DNA from: Burkholderiales bacterium
GTDB taxonomy: Bacteria; Pseudomonadota; Gammaproteobacteria; Burkholderiales; SG8-41
Reading direction: 5' to 3'
Assembly (NCBI GenBank): GCA_022843705.1
Contig: JALHND010000018.1
Location: 1-37,524 of the forward strand
DNA length: 37,524 nucleotides
The notes beneath the pieces are model-generated. The model did not search any database, was not told the origin of the DNA, and was given only the letters and a program-made list of their open reading frames with translations. Numbering within the stretch: the stretch's first letter is position 1; every line of letters starts with the position of its first letter. Shown one piece after another: positions 1-8,907 of this stretch. The position numbers were made by a program, and so were the translations under genes.

Positions 1-777
1 GGCGTGGTGGAGGCGGTGGGGCCGAAGGTCAGGGAGTTCAAGGTCGGCGATCGCGTTGCCTATGCCCAGCCCATCGGCGCCTACGCCGAGGTGCTGATCC
101 GGCCCGTTGCGCGGCTGGTGAAAATTCCAGCGGGGATCAAGGACGAAACCGCGGCGGCGATGATGCTCAAGGGCATGACCGCCTGGTACCTCTGCCGCCG
201 CACCTATCGCGTGAAGAAGGGTGACACCATTGTGGTCCATGCCGCAGCCGGCGGCGTTGGCCAGATTCTCTGCCAGTGGGCCAAACATCTTGGCGCCACG
301 GTGATCGGCACGGTCGGCAGCGACGAGAAGGTTGCGCTGGCGAAAAAAGTCGGCTGCAAGCACGTGGTGGTGATGTCTCGGGAGAATCTGCCGGAGCGCG
401 TGAAGGCAATCACCAAAGGCAAGGGCGTGCCCGTGGTCTACGATGGTGTGGGCAAGGACACTTTCATGGCCTCGCTGGACTGCCTCTCGCCGCTGGGCCT
501 GATGGCGAGTTTCGGCAATGCCTCCGGCGCGGTGTCCCCGGTCAACATCGGCATCCTCGCGCAGAAGGGTTCGCTGTTTCTGACCCGGCCGACGCTGGTG
601 AACTACACCTCCGCCCGCGAAGATCTGCTCACCGCGGCGCGTGAACTGTTCGCGGTGGTTAAGAAGGGCGCAGTCAAAATCACCATCAACCAGCGTTATC
701 CGCTGCGCGAGGCGGCACAGGCGCATCGCGATCTGGAAGCACGCAAGACCACCGGTTCCACGGTGCTGCTGCCGTAA
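1..777 (+). CDS. NADPH:quinone reductase / zinc-type alcohol dehydrogenase-like (MDR superfamily), 5' truncated by window edge
   Basis: Frame open from base 1; protein contains AAAGGVGQILCQWAKHLGATVIGTVGS (nucleotide-binding motif) and the QOR-type C-terminus; stop TAA at 775-777. Confidence 0.9.
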   Translation, partial: GVVEAVGPKVREFKVGDRVAYAQPIGAYAEVLIRPVARLVKIPAGIKDETAAAMMLKGMTAWYLCRRTYRVKKGDTIVVHAAAGGVGQILCQWAKHLGATVIGTVGSDEKVALAKKVGCKHVVVMSRENLPERVKAITKGKGVPVVYDGVGKDTFMASLDCLSPLGLMASFGNASGAVSPVNIGILAQKGSLFLTRPTLVNYTSAREDLLTAARELFAVVKKGAVKITINQRYPLREAAQAHRDLEARKTTGSTVLLP

Positions 778-814
778 TTCACGTCTGGACCGGGTGCGGC
801 GTTATCATTGCCGC

Positions 815-2923
815 ATGACGGATTCCGCACCCGCTCCTGGACACCAGGTAACGCCCGCGAAGCCTGACGTCGATGGCGATGCCGTCAATCGTCTGGCCTT
901 GCGGCTGATTGCAGCCAATGCCAGGGTCAACGCGATTGCACTGGTGGTCGCAGTCGGGCTGATCCTGCTGGGTGCCTGGGCATATTCCGGCATCCAGCAG
1001 TCGCTGCGCGACCTGCGGGCAGCCGGCCTGACAGCAGTGCTTGATGCCGAGGTGCAGGCGCTCAGCCTGTGGATCGAGGACCGCAAGGGTGATGTCCGGC
1101 ATTGGGCTGCGGAACCGCGGATCCGTGCTGCCGTGCTCAACCTGACCTCCGGCGAGGCACCTGACCAGGCGCGCGCCGCACTCGCTGCGGCGCTTGAATC
1201 CGCACTCAAGGAGTCGGGGGCCGTTGCCTACAATCTGATTGACGCCCAGGGAACGGTGATCGCGTCGACGGCGCCGGAATATCTCGGGCGACGCATCAGC
1301 CCGGGTGAATATCTGGCAGCGGTGCGCGACGTGCTGGGCGGCGCCACACGTTTCGTACGGCCCTATCGGGAGCATGACCGCATCGAGGGAGAGCCGAGCG
1401 CGGCTTACGCGAGGCCGATGGTCTGGTTCAAGACGCCGGTGCTTGATGCAAACGGTCGTGCCGTGGCAGGGCTGGGTTTTGCGCACCATGCCGACAGCCG
1501 GTTCACCGGGATACTGGGCGCCGCCAGCCCGGGCGCGACCGGCGAGGTCTATGCGATGACCGCCGATGGCCTGATGCTGTCGGACAGCCGCCATGCCGCA
1601 GAGCTGCGCGCGGCCGGCGCCTTGCGGCCGGAGTCCGGAAATGGCGCTTTGCAGGTGCAGATGCGTGATCCCGGCGGTGCGTTTGCCGAGGGCCATCGCT
1701 TGCCTGCCGACTGGGAAGCCGCGCCGCTGACACGGCTGGCAGCGCTGGCCGGTGCCGCCCGTGGCCGCAGCGATCCGGCGCAACTGCGCGGCGTGGTCCT
1801 CGAACCGTACCGCAACTACCGCGGCACCGAAGTGATCGGCGCCTGGCGATGGCTGGGTGACTACGACTTTGCGGTGGCCGTGGAAATGTCGCGGGATGAA
1901 GCCTATGCGCCGCTGCGCTACCTCAATTCCGCGTTCGGCCTGCTCGGTGCCCTGCTCGGCGCCGGAGTGCTCGCCGTGTTGTGGTCGATGTGGAACGTGC
2001 GGCGCCTGCGCGATGCCGCAGGCCATGCCCGTACCATCGGGCAGTACCGTCTGGAGCGGCAGATCGGTGAAGGCGCGATGGGTACCGTTTATCTGGCGAC
2101 ACATGCGATGCTCAAGCGGCCGACGGCGATAAAGCTGCTGAAGGCGCACCTGGCGACCGACGAAGTGATTGGCCGCTTCGAGCGCGAGGCGCGGCTCGCC
2201 AGCCAGCTGGTGCATCCCAATACCATCAGCATCTACGATTACGGGCGCACGCCGGAGGGCACGCTGTATTACGTGATGGAATACCTCGAGGGGCGGTCGC
2301 TGGATGACATTGTCGCCGCCGAAGGTCCGCTTCCGCCGGCACGTGTCATCCACGTGCTGCGCCAGGTCTGCGCCGCCCTGCGCGAGGCCCACGGCCGCGG
2401 CCTGGTGCATCGCGACATCAAGCCCCACAATCTGATGCTGTGCCAGCGCGGCGGCGAGCATGACGTGGTCAAGATCCTCGATTTCGGGCTGGTGAAGGAC
2501 CTGACGACCGCCCAGTCGCGCAACATCACCCAGTTCCAGCGCGTTGTCGGAACCCCGGCGTACATGGCACCGGAGCGCATCCGCAATGCCGCGGATGCCG
2601 ACAGCCGTTCGGATATCTACTCGGTGGGGGCAACCGCCTTTCACCTGCTCACGGGCCATCCGCCGTACGAGGCTGCCGGCGAGCATGATCTGACCTATCG
2701 CATATTCCACGCACCGCTGCCGTCGTTGCAGGCCGTTGCGCCCCGGACACCGGCAAGGCTGGCCGAACTGGTGGCACGTTGCCTGGCGCGCGAGAGAAGC
2801 GAACGCCCGCATGACATCGTGGTGCTGCTTGCCGCGCTGGAAGCGCTGGCGGTCGTGCATCCCTGGACCCAGCGCGATGCGGCGGCATGCTGGGTGCGTG
2901 ACTCTTCGCGTGCCGCATCATGA
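815..2923 (+). CDS. Membrane Ser/Thr protein kinase with extracytoplasmic Cache-like sensor and C-terminal kinase domain
   Basis: ATG at 815 in the 641-2923 frame; two hydrophobic segments flank ~300 aa; kinase motifs IGEGAMGTVY, AIKLLK, HRDIKPHN, DFGL, GTPAYMAPE. Confidence 0.9.
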   Translation: MTDSAPAPGHQVTPAKPDVDGDAVNRLALRLIAANARVNAIALVVAVGLILLGAWAYSGIQQSLRDLRAAGLTAVLDAEVQALSLWIEDRKGDVRHWAAEPRIRAAVLNLTSGEAPDQARAALAAALESALKESGAVAYNLIDAQGTVIASTAPEYLGRRISPGEYLAAVRDVLGGATRFVRPYREHDRIEGEPSAAYARPMVWFKTPVLDANGRAVAGLGFAHHADSRFTGILGAASPGATGEVYAMTADGLMLSDSRHAAELRAAGALRPESGNGALQVQMRDPGGAFAEGHRLPADWEAAPLTRLAALAGAARGRSDPAQLRGVVLEPYRNYRGTEVIGAWRWLGDYDFAVAVEMSRDEAYAPLRYLNSAFGLLGALLGAGVLAVLWSMWNVRRLRDAAGHARTIGQYRLERQIGEGAMGTVYLATHAMLKRPTAIKLLKAHLATDEVIGRFEREARLASQLVHPNTISIYDYGRTPEGTLYYVMEYLEGRSLDDIVAAEGPLPPARVIHVLRQVCAALREAHGRGLVHRDIKPHNLMLCQRGGEHDVVKILDFGLVKDLTTAQSRNITQFQRVVGTPAYMAPERIRNAADADSRSDIYSVGATAFHLLTGHPPYEAAGEHDLTYRIFHAPLPSLQAVAPRTPARLAELVARCLARERSERPHDIVVLLAALEALAVVHPWTQRDAAACWVRDSSRAAS

Positions 2924-2954
2924 ATCCGCAGCAATCCACCGGCAGTGCATCCCG

Positions 2955-3347
<393 letters not shown>

Positions 3348-3362
3348 CCGGCGCTTGCGCGT

Positions 3363-4139
3363 TCAGGCGCGACGGCTGCTGGCGCCGCCGTCGACGGTGA
3401 TGATGGTGCCGGTGGTATAGCCCGACAGCGGCGAACACAGGAAAGCCACCAGCGCACCGATCTCCTCGACCGTGGCCATGCGACCGAACGGCGATTTGCT
3501 GACCAGTTCCTGCCAGCGGTCGGCGTTGCCGAGTTCCTTCGTGGCGCGCTCGCGCAGCCGCTTTACGGCACGATCGGTGGCCGTGCCGCCGGGGTTGATG
3601 CCGACGACCCGCACGCCGAATGCCGGGCTTTCGGCACCAAGTGCGCGCGTGAACGCCATCAGCGCGGCATTGCCCATGCTGCCGGCAATGTAACTGGCCA
3701 CCGGGCGTTCGCCTGCGGCGCCGATCACGTTGACGATCACGCCGCTTTTGCGTTCGCGCATCCGGGCATAGATCTCGCGGGTGATGTCGATGAAGCCGAA
3801 GACCTTGAGGTCCCAGGCCCGTTTCCAGGTTTCATCATCCACCGTGTCCAGGGTGCCCTGGGGTATCGAGCCCGCGTTGTTGACCAGGAAATCGACGTCG
3901 CGGCAGTCCCGCGCCAGCGCGACGGCATTGCTGGCCACGGAAAGGTCGACAGCGTGGCAAAACACCTTGACGCGTTGTTCCGCGGTGATCTGTGCCTTGG
4001 CCGCCTCAAGATCCGCAGCGCTGCGTGCGGCCAGGTGCAGGTCGCAACCCTCCTGTGCCAGCAGCTGCGCGGCGCCAAGGCCGATGCCGCGGGAACCCCC
4101 GGTGATCAGTGCGCTTTTTCCCTTCAGTCCAAGCTCCAT
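3363..4139 (-). CDS. SDR family oxidoreductase
   Basis: N-terminal GGSRGIGLGAA (TGxxxGxG type), NNAG, and YIAGSMGNAAL catalytic region; RBS GGAGGGAAG upstream of ATG. Confidence 0.9.
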   Translation of the reverse strand: MELGLKGKSALITGGSRGIGLGAAQLLAQEGCDLHLAARSAADLEAAKAQITAEQRVKVFCHAVDLSVASNAVALARDCRDVDFLVNNAGSIPQGTLDTVDDETWKRAWDLKVFGFIDITREIYARMRERKSGVIVNVIGAAGERPVASYIAGSMGNAALMAFTRALGAESPAFGVRVVGINPGGTATDRAVKRLRERATKELGNADRWQELVSKSPFGRMATVEEIGALVAFLCSPLSGYTTGTIITVDGGASSRRA

Positions 4140-4305
4140 GGTCTTCCCTCCGGTGTCGTGAATTGGCGACGGCTGGCGATGTTAACACCGCCAGCCGCCC
4201 GTACGGTCAACCGCGGCAGTGGGCCAGCGTTACTGGCATACGACCCGAAATGTTCGGGTTGCATCGCGATCAAGCGAACCGATGTTGGTAATACATGGAG
4301 GAATC

Positions 4306-4581
4306 ATGACCAAACTGCTGACCACGCTGCTTGCTGCCGGCTTCGCCGCAGCGACCTTCAACGTTGCCGCCCAGACCGCGCCGGCTCCGGCCAAGGCCGA
4401 TCCGGCAAAAGCCACGCCGGCAACACCGGCGGCACCGGCGAAAGCCGATGCCGCAAAGGCGACGCCTGCGACCCCGGCAACGCCGCCTTCCGCCGAAACC
4501 AAGGCTGACAAGCCGAAAAAGGCCAAGGCATCGGGCAAGAAAAAAGCCAAGGCGAAGAGCACCAAGAAGAAGGCTGGCTGA
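4306..4581 (+). CDS. Small exported Ala/Pro/Lys-rich protein (histone H1-like / acid-shock-like composition)
   Basis: ATG at 4306 preceded by GGAGGA; signal peptide MTKLLTTLLAAGFAAATFNVAAQ; two AKAD-AKATPATPA repeats; poly-Lys C-terminus. Confidence 0.7.
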   Translation: MTKLLTTLLAAGFAAATFNVAAQTAPAPAKADPAKATPATPAAPAKADAAKATPATPATPPSAETKADKPKKAKASGKKKAKAKSTKKKAG

Positions 4582-4630
4582 GCACCCGCCGTACAGGGCG
4601 TCGCCGTCACCGGCGGCGCGCTACAATCGG

Positions 4631-4663
4631 GAAGGCAGGCGCGATGCGCCTGCCTTCTTTTTT
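4631..4663 (+). terminator. Intrinsic terminator
   Basis: Perfect 12-bp stem GAAGGCAGGCGC-GAT-GCGCCTGCCTTC followed by TTTTTT. Confidence 0.9.
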
Positions 4664-4677
4664 ATGGCGAAAATTAA

Positions 4678-4703
4678 AAAATATCAATATAATCAATGAG
4701 TTA
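4678..4703 (+). repeat. AT-rich IHF-like motif copy 1
   Basis: AAAATATCAATATAATCAATGAGTTA; contains AATCAA-TGAG-TTA (WATCAANNNNTTR). Confidence 0.6.
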
Positions 4704-5832
4704 TATAGACTCTTCTAGTGGCTTGCTGCATCCCACGGACACTGCGCGCTGGTGCGGCGACTCCGGTGCCTATCTGAATCTGGCGGCCGGCAGGGGCATG
4801 ACCCGCGATGCGATCAACAAGGACCTGCATTCGGTGTGGCGTTATGCGCAGGCCATTGATGTCGATGCCAGGGCTGCGGTATCGCTGGGAGAAGGCGGCA
4901 CACCGCTGCTGGAGCGCAGCTGGAACGGCGTGCCGGTGCAGTTCAAGCTTGAATTCATGATGCCGACCGGTTCGTTCAAGGATCGCGGCATGACGGTGAT
5001 GGTCAGTTACCTCAAGAGCCGGGGGATTGATCATGTGCTGGAGGATTCATCCGGCAATGCCGGCGCGTCGCTGTCTGCGTATGCGGCGGCGGCCGGCATG
5101 CGCTGCCGCATCCTCGTCCCGGAGACTGCGTCCTATCCGAAAATCGCGCAGATCGCGGCCTGCGGCGCGGACGTCGTCACCGTGCGCGGCTCGCGGCAGG
5201 ATGTCGCGGATGCGGCGCTGCGCATGAGCAGCGAGATTTTCTACGCCAGCCACAACTGGCAGCCTTTTTTCATCGAAGGCACCAAGACACTGGCTTATGA
5301 ACTCTGGGAGTCACTGGGTTTCCGCGCCCCGGACAACGTGGTGACTCCGCTCGGTTACGGCAGCAACGTGCTGGGTCTGGATCGCGGGTTCGACGAGCTG
5401 CTGCGCAACGGCGAAATCACCCGGCGGCCGCGCATATTCGGCGTGCAGGCCGCGAATTGCGCACCCTGCCATGCGGCATGGCAATCGGGCGGCGAAACGC
5501 CGGTCGCGGTGACGGTCAAGCCGACGGTGGCCGAAGGCATCGCGTCATCACAGCCGACACGGCTGCGCGAGGTGCTGCGTGCGGTGCGCGGCTCCGGCGG
5601 TGCGATCGCCGCGGTCAGCGAGGACGAAATCGTTGCGGCGCTGGGGGCGCTTGCGCGCATGGGGTTGTATGTCGAGCCGACCTGTGCGGCGGCTGCGGCG
5701 GGGCTGACACAATGGCTCGCATCCGGCGTGATCCGGCGGGACGAGACCACCGTCGTTGTGCTGACCGGCAGCGGCCTGAAGAGTTCGGAGCGCATCGGGC
5801 AGTTGCTGAACCTGCAGCCGCGCACGATGTGA
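4696..5832 (+). CDS. Threonine synthase-like PLP-dependent enzyme
   Basis: LGEGGTPLL, PTGSFKDRG (PLP lysine), SSGNAGASLSAYAAAAG, PLGYGSN motifs. Start codon uncertain (no SD upstream of 4696). Confidence 0.85.
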   Translation: MSYIDSSSGLLHPTDTARWCGDSGAYLNLAAGRGMTRDAINKDLHSVWRYAQAIDVDARAAVSLGEGGTPLLERSWNGVPVQFKLEFMMPTGSFKDRGMTVMVSYLKSRGIDHVLEDSSGNAGASLSAYAAAAGMRCRILVPETASYPKIAQIAACGADVVTVRGSRQDVADAALRMSSEIFYASHNWQPFFIEGTKTLAYELWESLGFRAPDNVVTPLGYGSNVLGLDRGFDELLRNGEITRRPRIFGVQAANCAPCHAAWQSGGETPVAVTVKPTVAEGIASSQPTRLREVLRAVRGSGGAIAAVSEDEIVAALGALARMGLYVEPTCAAAAAGLTQWLASGVIRRDETTVVVLTGSGLKSSERIGQLLNLQPRTM

Positions 5833-5879
5833 ACGATTGCGGAACACTTTTTCGCATGATGGACCGCGGGACGCGTTTC

Positions 5880-5909
5880 TTGACACGGCTCGCGGGCGGC
5901 GCCTAGATT
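5880..5909 (+). promoter_or_regulatory. Putative sigma70 promoter for the enolase-superfamily gene
   Basis: TTGACA (5880-5885), 18-nt spacer, TAGATT (5904-5909), about 48 nt before the ATG. Confidence 0.45.
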
Positions 5910-5956
5910 CCTCACCTTCCGTTGAGCACCCTGTCCAGAATACAAAGGTCTTACCC

Positions 5957-7114
5957 ATGAAAGTCACCGCCGTCAAAAGCTACGCCGTGCATCCGGGCTG
6001 GCGCAAGAACCTCATTTTCGTCAAGGTCGAAACCGATGCCGGCATCCACGGCTGGGGCGAGGCCTATTCGCAGTACGACCGCGATACCGCGGTGATGGCG
6101 CAGCTCAATGCGCTGGGCCCTTACATGGTCGGCCGCAGCCCCTTCGACATCAAGCATTTCACGCAATTCGCTTTTGACGACTATGCCGCGCGCCGCGGCT
6201 CGGTGGAACTGTTCTGCGCGATCAGCGGCATCGAACAGGCGCTGTGGGATATCGTTGGCAAGGCGACAAAGCAGCCGGTCTACAACCTGCTCGGCGGCAA
6301 GTACCGCGAGAAGATCCGCGTCTATGCCAACGGCTGGAGCTACGGCATGAAGGAGCCGGACGATTACGCCCGTGCCGCCGAGAAGGTGGTCAAGATGGGT
6401 TTTACCGCGATGAAATTCGATCCGCTGCCGTCGCCGTGGCGCACCTACATTCCGAAGGAACACGAGAAACGCGCGATCCGCATCGTCAAGGCGATCCGCG
6501 ACGCCGTCGGCCCCGATGTCGATCTGCTGCTGGAGCAGCACCGGCGTCTCGCGCCGATGCATGCCATCCGCCTCGACAAACAGCTCGCAGAGTTTGACCT
6601 CTACTGGATGGAAGAGTCCTGCCAGGCGGAGTTTCCCGACGAACTTGCCCAGATCCGCCGCGAAATCGGCATTCCGATGGTCATCGGCGAGGCGACCTAC
6701 ACCAAGACCGGGTTCCGCCCGCTGCTCGAGAAGCGTTCAGCCGACATCCTCAATCCCGATGTCGCCTGCGTCGGCGGCATTCTTGAGTTGAAGGAGATTG
6801 CCGCGATGGCGGAGCCCTTCCTGGTGGCCGTTTCACCGCACAACTACAACTCGACCCTGGTGGCGCTGGCGTCCACGGTGCATGCTTCGGCGACGATGCC
6901 CAACTTCATCATTACCGAATACTTCCTGCCGTTTGTCGAGTTCTGCGACACCATTTCGCCGAACCAGCTGAAGCCGAAAAACGGCTATATCGAGTTGCCC
7001 ACGGCACCGGGCCTGGGCGTGGATGTGCTGGAGGAAGAGCTGAAAAAGCACCCGGCGAAGGTGTACCCGGCGCGCAAGCTGCGGCATCCCGGGGACGAAC
7101 CCGGCGGCATCTGA
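5957..7114 (+). CDS. Mandelate racemase / muconate lactonizing enzyme family protein (enolase superfamily)
   Basis: KVETDAGIHGWGEAYSQ, LWDIVGKATKQPVYNLLGG, WMEES, IGEATYT, SPHNYNST motifs typical of the superfamily. Confidence 0.88.
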   Translation: MKVTAVKSYAVHPGWRKNLIFVKVETDAGIHGWGEAYSQYDRDTAVMAQLNALGPYMVGRSPFDIKHFTQFAFDDYAARRGSVELFCAISGIEQALWDIVGKATKQPVYNLLGGKYREKIRVYANGWSYGMKEPDDYARAAEKVVKMGFTAMKFDPLPSPWRTYIPKEHEKRAIRIVKAIRDAVGPDVDLLLEQHRRLAPMHAIRLDKQLAEFDLYWMEESCQAEFPDELAQIRREIGIPMVIGEATYTKTGFRPLLEKRSADILNPDVACVGGILELKEIAAMAEPFLVAVSPHNYNSTLVALASTVHASATMPNFIITEYFLPFVEFCDTISPNQLKPKNGYIELPTAPGLGVDVLEEELKKHPAKVYPARKLRHPGDEPGGI

Positions 7115-7119
7115 CCGGG

Positions 7120-8217
7120 TCAGTCTGCGGCGCAGAACACTACTGCGTTGCCCCGGACCTCAAGGCGGGTGTTGAAAGAGGCGCTGCGTTTGCGCAGCGC
7201 CTCCAGCCCCGCCTGTTCCGCGCTGATGTCACAGATCACCGTTTCGTTGCGCTCGTTGTGGCGCACGAATTCGAATGCGGCTTCGGCCGTTTTGCCGTCA
7301 TCGACCGTCACCCGCGCGATCATGCCCAGCCAGTCCCCGTGTTTGCGTCCGCCATGCCCGGTGTGGAAGGAAAAGCTGCCCAGCCCGTAATACACCGGCT
7401 TGCCCCGGTAGATTTCGACCGGCAGCGCGTAATGCGGGCCGTGGCCGATGACAATGTCGGCCCCGGCGTCAACCGCCGCATGGGCGATTTCCGTCATGTA
7501 TTCCAGCACGTCTTCCTTGAACCCCCAGTGCTGTGACGCGACCAGCACATCGACCTGTTTGCGCAGTGCGCTGATTTCGGCGGTGTATTCAGCCAGGTAT
7601 TTCGGATCGGCCCAGGTCACGATCACCGGCGGGACGCCGGGCCGGTTGGCCGGCGGGATGTCCGGACTCAGCCGGTGCAAGGGCAGCTGGTAGGCGGTGT
7701 GGCCGCGCAGCGCCGCGACACCGGGGCTCATTTCGCCGGCTTCGTGGTTGGTTGGCCAGTAGACGGACGTTCGCTGCAAAAAACCGTAACGCAGGCCGTC
7801 GCGCTCGATGATCACCGGCAGGCGCGCCTGTTTCCGGTTGAGTCCGGCGCCGGTCGACGGAATGCCCAGCTTGCCGAGTTCGGCGAGGGAGGAGCGGATC
7901 GCTTCCGCACCGTAATTGACGTTGTTGGCATTGCCGATGACATCGAAACCGGCGATCTGCAGTGCCCGGCCGGCGGCCGGCGCGGCATAAAACCCCTCGT
8001 CAGTCGCGGATCGTGCGGCCTGTGGCTCGTAAAAGCAGCATTCCAGATTGCCGAAACGCAGGTCGGCATCGCGCAGGGCATCAAGAACCCGGTTGAAGGG
8101 CAGTTGCGGGTCGGTGACATGCATCAGATTGATGTCGCCGGTGAACAGCAGTTTGCGGGTCAAGACGGAGACTCCTGCGCCGGGAGCGCGACGGTGGACA
8201 AACGCGTCATTCTTCAT
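7120..8217 (-). CDS. CapA family protein (poly-gamma-glutamate capsule-type metallophosphatase)
   Basis: LLFTGDINLM, RFGNLECCF, DVLVASQHWG, ADIVIGHGPHYALPVEIYRGKPVYYGLGSFSF motifs. Confidence 0.85.
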   Translation of the reverse strand: MKNDAFVHRRAPGAGVSVLTRKLLFTGDINLMHVTDPQLPFNRVLDALRDADLRFGNLECCFYEPQAARSATDEGFYAAPAAGRALQIAGFDVIGNANNVNYGAEAIRSSLAELGKLGIPSTGAGLNRKQARLPVIIERDGLRYGFLQRTSVYWPTNHEAGEMSPGVAALRGHTAYQLPLHRLSPDIPPANRPGVPPVIVTWADPKYLAEYTAEISALRKQVDVLVASQHWGFKEDVLEYMTEIAHAAVDAGADIVIGHGPHYALPVEIYRGKPVYYGLGSFSFHTGHGGRKHGDWLGMIARVTVDDGKTAEAAFEFVRHNERNETVICDISAEQAGLEALRKRSASFNTRLEVRGNAVVFCAAD

Positions 8218-8364
8218 TACCGGCAGTGTTTCGGGGGTGCCAAATCCGCGTTGTGGAGCCGACCGGCGTGATGCAGTTCACGGTCAGCGCATCAAGTGGG
8301 GTTTCGGTTTAATATTTCTCATCATTCCGGCAAAAAAGTATATATTGCGGAGCAGCAAAATTAC

Positions 8365-8392
8365 TTGACTCAGCGGCGTGTACTGGCAGAAT
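8365..8392 (+). promoter_or_regulatory. Putative sigma70 promoter driving a small RNA
   Basis: TTGACT (8365-8370), 16-nt spacer, CAGAAT (8387-8392). Confidence 0.5.
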
Positions 8393-8398
8393 GGGAAC

Positions 8399-8495
8399 CG
8401 TGTTGGGTGTCTTCTACAGGCATCGGCACATATCCTCCAAAACCTCCTCCTTTGGTGGAACTTCAGCGCAACCCCCCGGGGTTGCGCTTTTTTTT
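8399..8495 (+). ncRNA. Candidate ~97-nt small RNA with anti-Shine-Dalgarno loop
   Basis: Hairpin GGTGTC/GGCATC (8406-8424); hairpin CCTCCAAA/TTTGGTGG (8434-8441/8451-8458) with loop ACCTCCTCC; terminator hairpin plus T8. No convincing ORF. Confidence 0.65.
8465..8495 (+). terminator. Strong intrinsic terminator of the sRNA candidate
   Basis: AGCGCAACCCC-CC-GGGGTTGCGCT perfect inverted repeat followed by eight T. Confidence 0.92.
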
Positions 8496-8812
8496 GCCCT
8501 GATGATGTTGCGGGGCAACATATTAGCAGGTACGAATTTCGGCTGCCTGTTTTTCAATCAATCGAATGGATCAACTTCCGGGGATGCCCTTGCCTCTGCA
8601 GTCGCCGTTTCGCGGCAGCCAGCGGGTTTGATGGTCGTCGGCTGGCGCGCCCGGCCCGTGGAGCCCGTTTGATATACTCGCAAGCAGTAACTTCTGGTGG
8701 TTCGCCACGGTCAGCAGTACCCGTTGTCCGAACGGGAACTGCGCGGCGCAAATCCCGGGTTCGCCTGATGCCCTGGCGTGCCGGAATCGCGTTTTACCCA
8801 ATCGTGAGTTTA

Positions 8813-8826
8813 TTGACTGCGGTCAA
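8813..8826. promoter_or_regulatory. CRP/FNR-type palindrome, site A (upstream of sucC operon)
   Basis: TTGAC-TGCG-GTCAA; -10-like TAGATT at 8850-8855. Confidence 0.7.
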
Positions 8827-8907
8827 GGCTGCCGCGAAGTTCGCTGTAATAGATTGGCGTCCCTGCAGTGCCCGGTGACGCTGTACACCCATCACGCGGA
8901 ACTACAC

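Noticed and set aside
641-814. N-terminal extension of the kinase ORF overlapping the quinone reductase gene
   Set aside because: Extension reads as out-of-frame coding of the previous gene; ATG at 815 gives a sensible N-terminus with a TM segment.
779-2860. Long minus-strand ORF (693 aa) opposite the Cache-kinase; similar shadow ORFs at 10843-12855, 12680-14269, 25166-27517, 27611-29821 and 31883-34225
   Set aside because: All lie antisense to clearly recognisable genes, are His/Arg/Gln/Ala-rich low-complexity translations typical of GC-rich antisense frames, and lack recognisable motifs.
8667-8780. tRNA-like or coding element between the sRNA and sucC (ggttcgcc, small ORFs)
   Set aside because: No cloverleaf and no acceptor pairing; the small ORFs have no RBS or recognisable motifs.
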